Below are positions 53,763 through 62,725 of a stretch of 64,000 bases of DNA, one piece after another. Location of the stretch: NCBI GenBank assembly GCA_023398375.1, contig JAEWSH010000054.1, positions 1-64,000 on the forward strand, read 5' to 3'. Each line of letters starts with the position of its first letter. Within the stretch, counting starts at the first letter, position 1. This DNA is from Bacillota bacterium (GTDB lineage Bacteria; Bacillota; Clostridia; Lachnospirales; Lachnospiraceae). The translations under genes and the position numbers were made by a program. The notes under the pieces are model-generated. The model searched no databases. It saw only the letters and a program-made list of their open reading frames with translations, and was not told the DNA's origin.

Positions 53763-54527
53763 TTACCTCATTTCTTTCTTTCCAAATTGGATGACAGCCA
53801 GCGCAAGAACCAGCACAAAGATCAGTATCGCGCAAGGCAGGAACGGTATCAGCGAGAATGCGCTGTCGGAAGATGCTGCTGTGAAATCATGCAGCGAACA
53901 GGACACCAGACAGCCGCTGTAACAATATGGATAGGCAATCCAGAGCGGAGTGTTAGCCACCAAGACGCCGGGGATGACAAGGAGTAGGTTTAAGCCTACA
54001 GAAAGCAGGGGCTTTTCAAATAGAACCGTAATCGCCCACATGGTTGCCAAGCAAGGCAGCATGGTAAGGAATAAGCCTGCACACCATTTTAGAAGATAAA
54101 GCACTGGAAGCGTTTCGGTAATATCCATTGAGCTTGTTGCAATTAACCCTGCAATTATGAATACTACAAGGAAAATTACCATTTCCATGAAAAGATAAAA
54201 CATAAGTAAACAAAACTTTGCCAGCGAGAGCATATAACGGCTGATTGGCAGAGCCAGCATTTTTAATATTCCATTGTTTTGTGTTTCCCGTCCTGAAATC
54301 ATCACGCAGACTACAATCATAGAAAATGGAAGCAGATAGTAGGCGTAGACCAAAGCACTCTGAATGAACATGGCGGGCCAGGCATTGGTATATTCAGGCG
54401 TGAAATAGCTACTCAAATTGGCGATCCCCGACGCTACCACCAACAACGGTGCAACGAAAATCAGGGGAATACTTTTAGAGCGTTTCACTTTCATAAACTC
54501 AATTTTGAGTAATTCTAAAAAGTTCAT
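53763..54527 (-). CDS. Lantibiotic-protection ABC permease, LanG/MutG type
   Basis: 254 residues with six membrane helices and the opening NFLELLKIEFMKVKRSKSIPLIFVAPLLVV, typical of LanG-like subunits. It pairs with the LanE-type gene twelve bases upstream. Together with the ATPase it expels lantibiotics from the membrane. Confidence 0.85.
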   Translation of the reverse strand: MNFLELLKIEFMKVKRSKSIPLIFVAPLLVVASGIANLSSYFTPEYTNAWPAMFIQSALVYAYYLLPFSMIVVCVMISGRETQNNGILKMLALPISRYMLSLAKFCLLMFYLFMEMVIFLVVFIIAGLIATSSMDITETLPVLYLLKWCAGLFLTMLPCLATMWAITVLFEKPLLSVGLNLLLVIPGVLVANTPLWIAYPYCYSGCLVSCSLHDFTAASSDSAFSLIPFLPCAILIFVLVLALAVIQFGKKEMR

Positions 54528-54539
54528 TCACTTACCTCC

Positions 54540-55265
54540 TTATTCATAGCGCAGGTTTTTTGCCATCCATAATCCTGCGCCAAGGAAAAGGACTGTTTCG
54601 ATTACAGAAACAATAGTAACTGCCAGATCAGGCTGTGCACTCATAGCTACTGCGGGCTTTAGCATTACAACAAAGGGATGAATAAGCAGCAGCCCCATAT
54701 CTGATGTTGCCAAAGCCATGCCGCTTAAAAATCCGGCTATCCCTACTCCCAGGGGAACCCACATATTTTCAAAGCGTGAGGAAACCAATAACATAAAGGA
54801 CAGTACCGGCATGGAAGTAATAAACGAGTACGCGGCAAAGGTCATCAGCGTCCCTAATTCAAACGCTCCTTGCGGAAAGTCTGTCATTCCAATTTGCGCC
54901 AGTGCCAGATTTTGCAGGGCGACAGCCACCATAAACAGCACGGTTATAATCAAAAATTTACAAAAGTACATAGCCGGAACGTTTATAGGAAGCAGATACA
55001 TTTTTTTGACTGCATTTCCCGTAAATTCCATATTGTAGACCATACAGGCGGCTACTACAATGGCAAACATATTTAGTATCATAATCATGCCGTAAAGTTG
55101 GGTCAGCAGCACATCCATTGGAGCTAACGGCAGGTTCAAAAGCGTGTCTTTACGCACAAGAAAGTTGACAAAAGCGTATGCACCACCCAAAATACCAACC
55201 GCTAACAATACGGGAATGATGCCCGTCCGTTTCTCTTTTTGAAGTTCGATTGCAAGTGTTCTCAT
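54540..55265 (-). CDS. Lantibiotic-protection ABC permease, LanE/MutE type
   Basis: 241 residues, six membrane helices; opens LAIELQKEKRTGIIPVLLAVGILGGAYAF, characteristic of LanE/MutE. The start overlaps the ATPase stop by 4 bases. Second subunit of the same transporter. Confidence 0.85.
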   Translation of the reverse strand: MRTLAIELQKEKRTGIIPVLLAVGILGGAYAFVNFLVRKDTLLNLPLAPMDVLLTQLYGMIMILNMFAIVVAACMVYNMEFTGNAVKKMYLLPINVPAMYFCKFLIITVLFMVAVALQNLALAQIGMTDFPQGAFELGTLMTFAAYSFITSMPVLSFMLLVSSRFENMWVPLGVGIAGFLSGMALATSDMGLLLIHPFVVMLKPAVAMSAQPDLAVTIVSVIETVLFLGAGLWMAKNLRYE

Positions 55266-56035
55266 AGCTTTGCTCTCTGCTTTCTTGCTGCATTGTCTTT
55301 TTCGACCATTGAAAGAAACACATCCTCCAGATTGTCCGCAACAAACCCCGCCTGTAATGCATTTTGACGTAAATCATCCAAGCTGCCCTCAAACAATAAA
55401 CGCCCGTGATTGAGAATACCAATGTCGTCCGCAATCAATTCAATTTCAGAGAGCATATGCGATGAAATTAAAATGGTGCAATCGTAAAGTTCGGGCAGGG
55501 ATTTCACCAAATTACGGATTTCATGGATACCGGACGGGTCAAGTCCATTGGTCGGTTCATCCAGAATAAGGATAGGCGGACGCCCCAACAATGCCCCGGC
55601 AAGACCTAAACGCTGTTTCATACCCAACGAATACTTCTTTGCCAGACGGTCGCCAAACTCAGAAAGACCAACTGATTCCAAAGCGTCCTCTACTGAGCTT
55701 TTTGACAGCCTCATAATCCGGCGGATAATTTCAAGGTTTTCTCGTCCTGTCAGGTTCGCATAAAACGAGGGTGATTCAATGAAAGAACCAATCGTTTTCA
55801 GGATTGCCAGTCGATCATCCGGGAAGTGATTCCCGTCAATGGTAAAGCTGCCCTTTGTAGGGGTAGTCAGCCCCAACAGCATTTTCATAGTGCTGGATTT
55901 TCCTGCTCCATTCGGACCGAGGAAACCGTAAATACTGCCTTTCCGAATGTGAAGTGAAACATTGTTAACAGAAGTAAAATTTTTATATTTTTTTGTCAAC
56001 TGTTCTGTTGTGATAACATAGTCCATATGAATCAT
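55262..56035 (-). CDS. Lantibiotic-protection ABC ATPase, LanF type
   Basis: 257 residues. Walker A GPNGAGKSSTMKMLLG, signature region KYSLGMKQRLGLAGALLG, Walker B ILILDEPTNGLDP. Close to LanF/BcrA proteins that drive peptide-antibiotic removal. It is first in the F-E-G operon. No lantibiotic precursor or modification gene lies nearby, so this is stand-alone resistance, possibly CprABC-like. The divergent two-component genes are its probable regulator. Confidence 0.88.
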   Translation of the reverse strand: MIHMDYVITTEQLTKKYKNFTSVNNVSLHIRKGSIYGFLGPNGAGKSSTMKMLLGLTTPTKGSFTIDGNHFPDDRLAILKTIGSFIESPSFYANLTGRENLEIIRRIMRLSKSSVEDALESVGLSEFGDRLAKKYSLGMKQRLGLAGALLGRPPILILDEPTNGLDPSGIHEIRNLVKSLPELYDCTILISSHMLSEIELIADDIGILNHGRLLFEGSLDDLRQNALQAGFVADNLEDVFLSMVEKDNAARKQRAKL

Positions 56036-56142
56036 CTCCTTTCGATACTCCTATGATACAATGCCATCCTGACATCTACATTCTCGCTTCCTTACTTTTA
56101 TCTTACTTTTTCAGCAAGCCGATACTTAAAACATGCAATCTA

Positions 56143-56151
56143 TGCTATAAT
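56143..56151 (+). promoter_or_regulatory. Extended -10 promoter of the response regulator
   Basis: TGCTATAAT (56143-56151) is an extended -10. The -35 region 17 bases upstream is poor. The GTG start at 56175 follows GGAGG. Confidence 0.6.
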
Positions 56152-56174
56152 ATTTCTCAACTGGAGGTAATGCT

Positions 56175-56876
56175 GTGGACAATTCATTTTGCCAAACAAA
56201 AAAAATCATGCTGGTCGACGACGAGCCTGATTTGCTTAAAATGGTGACGGCCATCCTGACGGACGACGGGTTTGAAAATATCGTTTTGGCTACTTCTGTC
56301 CAAGAGGGCATTGCTGCCGCAAAAGAAGAAAAACCTGATTTGGCAATTCTGGATGTTATGCTGCCGGATGGGGATGGTTTTTTGCTCATGGAACAAATGC
56401 GTTCGTTTACTGATGTTCCGATTATTTTCCTTACATCCAAAGACGAAGCTGCTGACAAATTGGCAGGCTTAGGGCTCGGTGCAGATGATTATATTGCAAA
56501 ACCATTTATGCCGAAGGAATTATTATTGCGTGTATATGCAGTCTTGCGTCGTTGCTATAAAGAGGATACTCCACTGTTGAAGTTGGACAGTTGTACAATT
56601 GATTTCAGTCGTGCAGAAGTAAGCAGGAGCGGTGATGTCATCCCTTTAACAGCAAAAGAACATGCTCTTCTTGAAACACTCGCCCGGAATGATGGAAAAA
56701 TTGTCACTGTGGACGCGCTTTGCGAAGCTCTTTGGGGAGATAATCCTTTTGGGTATGAAAACAGCCTAAATGCCCATGTACGGCGCATAAGGGAAAAGAT
56801 AGAAACAGACCCGTCAAAACCTGTTTCCCTTATTACGATCAAGGGATTAGGCTACAAATTGAATACAAGGAAGTGA
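56175..56876 (+). CDS. OmpR-family response regulator (peptide-resistance type)
   Basis: 233 residues from a GTG. Receiver: MLVDDEPDLLKMV, phospho-Asp60 in LAILDVMLPDGDG, Lys in DDYIAKPFMPKELL. C-terminal winged helix: EVSRSGDVIPLTAKEHALLETLARNDGKIVTVDALCEALWG...VRRIREKIE. It is divergent from the LanFEG operon and partnered with the kinase that starts five bases later. It likely induces the transporter upon peptide stress. Confidence 0.92.
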   Translation: MDNSFCQTKKIMLVDDEPDLLKMVTAILTDDGFENIVLATSVQEGIAAAKEEKPDLAILDVMLPDGDGFLLMEQMRSFTDVPIIFLTSKDEAADKLAGLGLGADDYIAKPFMPKELLLRVYAVLRRCYKEDTPLLKLDSCTIDFSRAEVSRSGDVIPLTAKEHALLETLARNDGKIVTVDALCEALWGDNPFGYENSLNAHVRRIREKIETDPSKPVSLITIKGLGYKLNTRK

Positions 56877-56880
56877 CATT

Positions 56881-58257
56881 ATGAAATCATTTGGAAAGTA
56901 TATCTCTAAGCACCTGGTATCTTTTGCAGGCTTTATTCTTGTGTTGCTGCTTATCAATGTGATTGCCTTTGGATGGACTTTTCATAGTGTTATTAAAAAG
57001 GACTATGGGGCTATATCACCTAATAATATGTTGGAAGAAGTTGCCGCAGCGTCTACATTGGATAGATTAACAGATAAAGCCCGCAATAAATTGGTAAGCA
57101 ATCATATTTGGGCTATTTTCCTCAATGCAACAGGAGATACCATGTGGTCTGTTAATGCGCCGGAAAACATTCCGGCGCATTATACCGTTCAGGATGTCTC
57201 TATATTTTCAAGGGGCTATCTTGAAGATTATCCTGTTTTTGTTTGGAATACCGATAGCGGGCTGTTGGTATTAGGCTATCCGAAAGACAGCTATACCAAA
57301 CTGACAAGCAATTATTTTTCCATTCAAGCTATTAGAACCCTGCCGCTCTATTTTTCAGGAATGTTAGCTGTTGATCTGCTTCTACTGTTTTTCTCTTACC
57401 ATTTATCGAAGCAGAAAATCATCAAGAGTACGGAGCCGATTATTTTATCCATTGAAATGCTCTCCAATGGTAAGCCGGTATCTCTTTCTATCAACGGAGA
57501 ATTATCGGAAGTGGCTGACAGTGTAAATAAAGCGTCAAAAATTTTAAGTAGGCAGAACGGAGCCCGCGCTAATTGGATTAGCGGAGTTTCCCACGACATA
57601 CGCACCCCGCTCTCTATGATTATGGGGTATGCCGGACGCATCGCGAATGATGAAACCGCAAGCAGCACCGTAAGGGAACAGGCTGAAATCGTGCGAAAGC
57701 AAAGCGTTAAGATGAAAGAGCTGGTACAGGATCTGAACTTAGTATCACAGTTGGAATATGAAATGCAGCCGTTACACAAGGAACCTGTTAGATTATCAAA
57801 GCTGCTGCGTTCCTATGTGGCAGAATTATTCAATACAGGGGTTTCCGATATTTATTCTATTGATATTGAAATTACTCCGGCTGCTGAAACAGCCGCAATA
57901 GACTGTGACCCCCGTTTAATCTCACGGGCTGTAAACAATTTAGTACAGAATAGTATGAAACACAATCCGCAAGGCTGTAATGTCAAGCTATCCCTTGATT
58001 ACTCCGATAATTCCCTTATCCTTATTATCGCTGATAACGGTATTGGATTATCGGATGAAAAGCTGCAAGAATTAGAGAAAAGACCTCATTACATGAACAG
58101 TACTGATGAAAGGCTGGATTTGAGACATGGTTTAGGTCTGCTGCTTGTCCGGCAGATTGTGGACGCCCATGAGGGAACAATGCAGATAAAGAGTGTTGCT
58201 AATCATGGATTTACAACAACCCTGACTTTTCAAAAATGTGGCAACAACGTTATTTGA
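56881..58257 (+). CDS. Sensor histidine kinase of the peptide-resistance module
   Basis: 458 residues. One N-terminal TM, an extracellular sensor of ~130 residues, a second TM near residue 160, then HisKA with His238 in WISGVSHDIRTPLSMIMGY and HATPase (NNLVQNSMKHN; DNGIGLSDEKL; RHGLGLLLVRQIVDAHEG). Similar kinases sense lantibiotics or other cationic peptides. Its stop overlaps pyrD's stop by eight bases on opposite strands, so no terminator lies between. Confidence 0.92.
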   Translation: MKSFGKYISKHLVSFAGFILVLLLINVIAFGWTFHSVIKKDYGAISPNNMLEEVAAASTLDRLTDKARNKLVSNHIWAIFLNATGDTMWSVNAPENIPAHYTVQDVSIFSRGYLEDYPVFVWNTDSGLLVLGYPKDSYTKLTSNYFSIQAIRTLPLYFSGMLAVDLLLLFFSYHLSKQKIIKSTEPIILSIEMLSNGKPVSLSINGELSEVADSVNKASKILSRQNGARANWISGVSHDIRTPLSMIMGYAGRIANDETASSTVREQAEIVRKQSVKMKELVQDLNLVSQLEYEMQPLHKEPVRLSKLLRSYVAELFNTGVSDIYSIDIEITPAAETAAIDCDPRLISRAVNNLVQNSMKHNPQGCNVKLSLDYSDNSLILIIADNGIGLSDEKLQELEKRPHYMNSTDERLDLRHGLGLLLVRQIVDAHEGTMQIKSVANHGFTTTLTFQKCGNNVI

Positions 58258-59152
58258 CAGCACCTACTAATTCCCGGATATCTTCAAAATGGTATTTTTG
58301 CATATATGCTTCAATACCACTTACGACTTCTTCTGTCGTATATGGATTTACAAAATTCATGGCGCCCACAGAAATTGCCGTTGCACCGGCAAGTATAAAT
58401 TCCAGAGCATCTTCCGCATCGGCAATACCTCCCATTCCTATAATCGGAATCTTAATTGCATTCGCTGCCTGATACACCATCCGGACCGCTACGGGTTTAA
58501 TTGCCGGACCGGATAGTCCGCCGGTCTTGTTCGCAATTGCAAATGTTCTTTTATTCACATCTATTTTCATTCCTGTAATGGTATTGATCAAAGATATCGC
58601 ATCTGCCCCCGCCGCTTCTGCTGCTTTTGCCATCTCCGTAATATCGGTCACATTTGGACTGAGTTTCATAATAACGGGTTGTTTTGCTTTTGCTTTAATT
58701 TCTTTCGTAATATGAAAAAGTGCATCTGCCTTTTGGCCGAAAGCAATTGCACCTTCCTTTACATTCGGACAGGATACATTGATTTCCAGCATATCCACCG
58801 GCTGCTCTCCCAATTTTTCCACAACTTCTATATAATCTTCTACCGTTTTTCCACATACATTCACAATAATTCTGGTATCATATTGTCTCAAAAATGGGAT
58901 ATCACGTTCTATAAATACGTCCACTCCAGGATTTTGTAATCCAATGGCATTCAGCATACCTCCATAGGTCTCCGCCACTCTGGGTGTTGGATTACCTGTC
59001 CAGGGCACATTGGCAACTCCCTTGGTAACTACTGCACCGAGTTTATTTAAATCTACAAACTCACTGTACTCTACCCCTGATCCAAATGTCCCTGAAGCGG
59101 TCATAACCGGATTTTTAAAGGAAACACCTGCAATCTCTATTTCTGTTCTCAT
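58250..59152 (-). CDS. pyrD: Dihydroorotate dehydrogenase B, catalytic subunit
   Basis: 300 residues. The FMN-binding TIM barrel is typical of class 1B; the catalytic Cys is in NVSCPNVKEGAIAFGQ. MTASGTFGSGVEY and IIGMGGIADAEDALEFILAGATA are family motifs. It oxidises dihydroorotate and passes electrons through PyrK to NAD+. It abuts pyrK with a one-base overlap. Confidence 0.95.
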   Translation of the reverse strand: MRTEIEIAGVSFKNPVMTASGTFGSGVEYSEFVDLNKLGAVVTKGVANVPWTGNPTPRVAETYGGMLNAIGLQNPGVDVFIERDIPFLRQYDTRIIVNVCGKTVEDYIEVVEKLGEQPVDMLEINVSCPNVKEGAIAFGQKADALFHITKEIKAKAKQPVIMKLSPNVTDITEMAKAAEAAGADAISLINTITGMKIDVNKRTFAIANKTGGLSGPAIKPVAVRMVYQAANAIKIPIIGMGGIADAEDALEFILAGATAISVGAMNFVNPYTTEEVVSGIEAYMQKYHFEDIRELVGAVK

Positions 59153-59928
59153 TAGATCTCTACCTCCCTTGCCTCAAATACAGGTCCATCTGTACAGATT
59201 CTGCTGTTATTCACATGAGAATGGTGATCTTTCTCTTTTGTCTTGCATACACATCCCAGACATGCCCCCACTCCGCATGCCATTCTCTCCTCTAATGAAA
59301 TAAAGGCAGGAATCCCTTTTTCTTCTGCATACTGTTTAATTGCACGAAGCATTGGCATTGGACCACAGGCAAATATGACATTTGCGTCAAGTGCATTTTC
59401 TCTGATTGTATCCATAACATTTCCCTTTGTACCTGTACTGCCATCTTCCGTTGCAATATATACAGTTCCATATTTTTCAAAATCTTCCTTTAAGAATAAT
59501 TCATCATTACGGTATCCAAGAATGATTTGTTTATCCGCATTCAATTCCTTGGATAACTGAAGCATCGGTGGGATACCAATTCCGCCTCCCATCAAAAATA
59601 CTTTTTTTCCCTTCCCCTCTTCCATTGGAAATCCATTGCCCAATGTGCCGAGGATGCTGATTGCTTGTCCGTCGTGATAGGTCGAAAATTCCTTTGTTCC
59701 TTTCCCTGCAACACGGTAGACAATACGAAGTCTCCTGTTTCTCTGATCTACTTCACAAATACTGATCGGACGTGGTAATAGCGTACTTGCATTTTGTGGA
59801 TATACATTGATAAACTGGCCCGGTTTTGCCTGTAATGCCAGATCCGTTGAAATCCATATATCATAAATGTCTGCTGCCAATTCTTTCTGACTATAAATAA
59901 CAGCAGTTTCCTTTTTCTTTTGTGCCAT
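59152..59928 (-). CDS. pyrK: Dihydroorotate dehydrogenase B, electron-transfer subunit
   Basis: 258 residues: FAD domain (PRPISICEVDQRNRRLRIVYRVAGKGT), NAD domain (GGGIGIPPMLQLSKEL; CGPMPMLRAIKQ) and a C-terminal [2Fe-2S] Cys cluster (MACGVGACLGCVCKTK...RICTDGPVF). It links PyrD to NAD+. It follows pyrC by three bases. Confidence 0.95.
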   Translation of the reverse strand: MAQKKKETAVIYSQKELAADIYDIWISTDLALQAKPGQFINVYPQNASTLLPRPISICEVDQRNRRLRIVYRVAGKGTKEFSTYHDGQAISILGTLGNGFPMEEGKGKKVFLMGGGIGIPPMLQLSKELNADKQIILGYRNDELFLKEDFEKYGTVYIATEDGSTGTKGNVMDTIRENALDANVIFACGPMPMLRAIKQYAEEKGIPAFISLEERMACGVGACLGCVCKTKEKDHHSHVNNSRICTDGPVFEAREVEI

Positions 59929-59931
59929 GTA

Positions 59932-61215
59932 TTATCTCCTCCTGTTATCAAAAACGATGTCACCTTTGCAGACCGTATATATAATAACTCCCTGCAATTG
60001 TTTCCCAATAAATGGTGAATTTGATGATTTTGATGCAAATTTCTGTATCGTCTGCATTTCATGTTCTGCAAAAATCACCAGATCGGCGGGGCCTCCGACT
60101 TTTATTTCTCCACCTTCCAGATGATATAATTCAGCCGGATTACATGTCATTTTTTCCAGCAATTCACACATTGTTAACTTACCCTGTTGCACAAGACTCG
60201 TAATGCCGAGTGCTAAAGAAGTCTCCAGTCCAATAATACCGCTCGGTGCTTCTGTAATGTTTTTTTGCTTTTCTTCTATACTATGCGGTGCATGATCTGT
60301 CGCGATCAAGTCAATCGTACCATCCTGTAATCCTTCAATAATTGCCATTCTGTCTTCTTCTGTACGAAGAGGAGGATTCATTTTTGCAAGTGTACCATAT
60401 TGAATCACAGCTTCTTCTGTCAAAGTAAAGTGATGCGGAGTTGCTTCGGCATGAATATGACTGCTATGTTTTTTTGCTTCGCGTACCAAGGCAACAGCTT
60501 CTTTACTGCTGATATGTTGAATATTAATATCTGCCCCTGTTTCAATTGCCAACTGCAGATCCCGGCTGACCAAATCGATCTCTGCTTCTCTCGGGGAACC
60601 TGCTATCTGAAAATGAGCCGATGCAGCTCCGGCATTCACTCCATTATTTGTAATCAACTTCGAATTTTCTTCATGGAAACTAAGGGGAACATTTAAAGCT
60701 TTCGCTTCTTCCATAGCAGAACGCACTACTGCTTCTTCCAATATTGGTATACCGTCATCCGTAAACCCTACAGCCCCTTTATCCAAAAGTTCCTGCATGG
60801 GTGACAATTCCTGTCCTTTCATTCCCTTCGTAATCGCAGCACAGGAATACACATGGATACCGGTTCCTGTTCCCTTTTCCAATACATAAGAAAGCGTTTT
60901 TTCATTATCTACGACTGGATTTGTATTCGCCATTAATACGACCGAAGTAAAACCTCCCCTTGCCGCAGCTCTGGCACCGCTTTCTATATCTTCTTTATAG
61001 GTGAAACCAGGATCTCTGAAATGCACATGCACATCAACAAGTCCGGGCGCAACCACCAGACCATCTGCATGAATAATTTTATCAGGTCTCTGTTTCAGGG
61101 TTCCTAACAGATCTCTTCCTATTTTTACGATCTTTTTCTTATCTATCAAAATATCCGATATTTCTTCTGTCCTGCTTTTCGGATCGATCACATATCCATT
61201 TTTTATTAATATCAT
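59932..61215 (-). CDS. pyrC: Dihydroorotase
   Basis: The start at 61215 (MILIKNGYVIDPKS) is chosen; a longer frame adds an unlikely tail. ~427 residues of the amidohydrolase superfamily: zinc ligands in VDVHVHFRDPGFTYKED, the bridging region IQHISSKEAV, and Asp in ATDHAPHSIEEK. It makes dihydroorotate from carbamoyl aspartate. First gene of pyrC-pyrK-pyrD. Confidence 0.94.
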   Translation of the reverse strand: MILIKNGYVIDPKSRTEEISDILIDKKKIVKIGRDLLGTLKQRPDKIIHADGLVVAPGLVDVHVHFRDPGFTYKEDIESGARAAARGGFTSVVLMANTNPVVDNEKTLSYVLEKGTGTGIHVYSCAAITKGMKGQELSPMQELLDKGAVGFTDDGIPILEEAVVRSAMEEAKALNVPLSFHEENSKLITNNGVNAGAASAHFQIAGSPREAEIDLVSRDLQLAIETGADINIQHISSKEAVALVREAKKHSSHIHAEATPHHFTLTEEAVIQYGTLAKMNPPLRTEEDRMAIIEGLQDGTIDLIATDHAPHSIEEKQKNITEAPSGIIGLETSLALGITSLVQQGKLTMCELLEKMTCNPAELYHLEGGEIKVGGPADLVIFAEHEMQTIQKFASKSSNSPFIGKQLQGVIIYTVCKGDIVFDNRRR

Positions 61216-61273
61216 GTAGTTTCTCCCTCTGCCTGTTTCCCTTAGTATATCCGCACTTGACTCACTTGCGCTC

Positions 61274-61279
61274 ATTATA
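61274..61279 (-). promoter_or_regulatory. -10 element upstream of pyrC
   Basis: TATAAT on the minus strand, about 60 bases before the pyrC start, right after the PrcB stop. The -35 partner is not clear. A short stem (CGCA...TGCG) in the leader could contribute to control. Confidence 0.45.
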
Positions 61280-61289
61280 GCATGATTAT

Positions 61290-61706
61290 TTACTCGAATA
61301 CTACTGTTTTATCCATGTATTCTGTTTTAAGAACAATGTATGGATAAGACTTTACGGGATTTTGGGATTCTTCGGGTGTCGGTCCGCATAAACTGGTATC
61401 TACATAAATTGCATTATTTGCCAGATACAGGTCTTTCACAGTTATACTATATCCGCCTGTCGCCTGTTCTCCGTATCCGACGCAGATATAGAGGTATCCC
61501 TTATCCACATAAGTAACCTTGAACGTTTCTGCTTTTCTTTCTTCCAGATTTACTTTCAGTTCTTCTGGAATCTCTTCTGCTATTACCACTGTATAGTCAA
61601 GATCCTTCACTTTTTGAATTTCTTTTTTGTTATTACCACACCCTGTAAGTATTCCAATCAGTACAATAAAGAAAAGAACATTCCTTACTATTTTCTGCAT
61701 TTTCAC
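61290..61706 (-). CDS. PrcB-domain lipoprotein
   Basis: 138 residues. Signal peptide with lipobox ILTGCG, then a PrcB-type C-terminal domain (GGYSITVKDLYLANNAIYVDTSLCGPTPEESQNPVKSYPYIVLKTEYMDKTVVFE). Family members accompany surface proteases in some bacteria, but no protease lies here. It is a separate gene just upstream of pyrC. Confidence 0.82.
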   Translation of the reverse strand: MKMQKIVRNVLFFIVLIGILTGCGNNKKEIQKVKDLDYTVVIAEEIPEELKVNLEERKAETFKVTYVDKGYLYICVGYGEQATGGYSITVKDLYLANNAIYVDTSLCGPTPEESQNPVKSYPYIVLKTEYMDKTVVFE

Positions 61707-61844
61707 ATATCCTTTTTCTTTTTATTAATTTATTAATCCATTCCCTATTCTATGCCTATTGATTTTACAACTATGGTCAGCTATAATTAATTCTTAAGCA
61801 TAGATACCATATACAAAAATCTATATTCCAAAGGATGATGATAC

Positions 61845-62579
61845 ATGATTCGATTTATACTTGTAGCGGCATTTGTCAGTTTATTTTTAATCTTTAGCAT
61901 ACCTCTTATGATTGTGGAATGGATCATTGGAAAATTCAATAGGAATGTCAAGAATAGAAGTTCTCTTGCCATAGTAAATTGGGCATTCCGTGTATGCCTC
62001 TTTTTAAGCGGCGTTCAAGTTACCGTTTTGGGGGAAGAAAATGTACCTAAAGATATTCCCGTACTTTATATTGGTAATCACAGAAGTTATTTTGATATCC
62101 TGCTTACTTATACGCGTGTCCCGAGACCTACTGGATATGTTGCAAAAGTACAGATGAAAAAAATTCCGCTTTTAAATATCTGGATGAAGAACCTGCATTG
62201 CCTGTTCCTGGATCGTGAAAACTTAAAGGAAGGAATGAAGACGATATTGACTGCTGTTGAATTAGTCAAATCCGGTATTTCCATTTGTATCTTCCCAGAG
62301 GGTACCAGAAACAAACAAAACGATACTTTCCTGCCTTTTCATCAGGGAAGTTTTAAAATCGCTGAAAAAGCCAAATGCCCAATCATCCCGATTGCAATTA
62401 ATAATGCTGCTGATATCTTCGAAGATCATTTTCCAAAAATCAGGAAAACACATGTCGTGATCGAATACGGAAAGCCAATCGACATGTCTGCCATGGAGCG
62501 CGAAGAAAAGAAACAAATCAGTGATATCGTACTAGCAGAGATTAAACTCATGTATTATAAAAATAAAGAACTTGTCTGA
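61845..62579 (+). CDS. plsC: 1-acyl-sn-glycerol-3-phosphate acyltransferase
   Basis: 244 residues. An N-terminal TM (ILVAAFVSLFLIFSIPLMIVEWI) precedes the acyltransferase motifs NHRSYFDILL (HX4D), LFLDRENL, FPEGTRN and PIIPIAI. It adds the second acyl chain to make phosphatidic acid. A GGATGATGAT site precedes the ATG. Confidence 0.94.
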   Translation: MIRFILVAAFVSLFLIFSIPLMIVEWIIGKFNRNVKNRSSLAIVNWAFRVCLFLSGVQVTVLGEENVPKDIPVLYIGNHRSYFDILLTYTRVPRPTGYVAKVQMKKIPLLNIWMKNLHCLFLDRENLKEGMKTILTAVELVKSGISICIFPEGTRNKQNDTFLPFHQGSFKIAEKAKCPIIPIAINNAADIFEDHFPKIRKTHVVIEYGKPIDMSAMEREEKKQISDIVLAEIKLMYYKNKELV

Positions 62580-62600
62580 TAGATTCAAGTGTCAAAGTTT

Positions 62601-62676
62601 ATCATAGAACTTGGCTTCGTCAATTTGCACAATTTTGTTTTGCAAGTATATGTGCAAATTGACGAAGCCAAGTTCG
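62601..62676. repeat. Dispersed inverted-repeat element, short form
   Basis: Perfect 25-bp arms (62608-62632 and 62652-62676) around a 19-base spacer. The left 32 bases (62601-62632) are identical, in reverse complement, to 45585-45616. It lies between plsC and murF, which end toward each other, and can also serve as a bidirectional terminator. Confidence 0.85.
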
Positions 62677-62683
62677 TAGTTTA

Positions 62684-62725
62684 AAAGCCTTGTGGAAGTG
62701 TCAACACTCTTCCTGCAAGGCTTTT
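62684..62725 (-). terminator. murF terminator overlapping its coding end
   Basis: aaaagcctt (62684-62692) and aaggctttt (62717-62725) pair, with an inner stem. The second arm lies inside the last codons of murF (KALQEEC and stop). On the minus strand the stem ends in UUUU. Confidence 0.65.
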
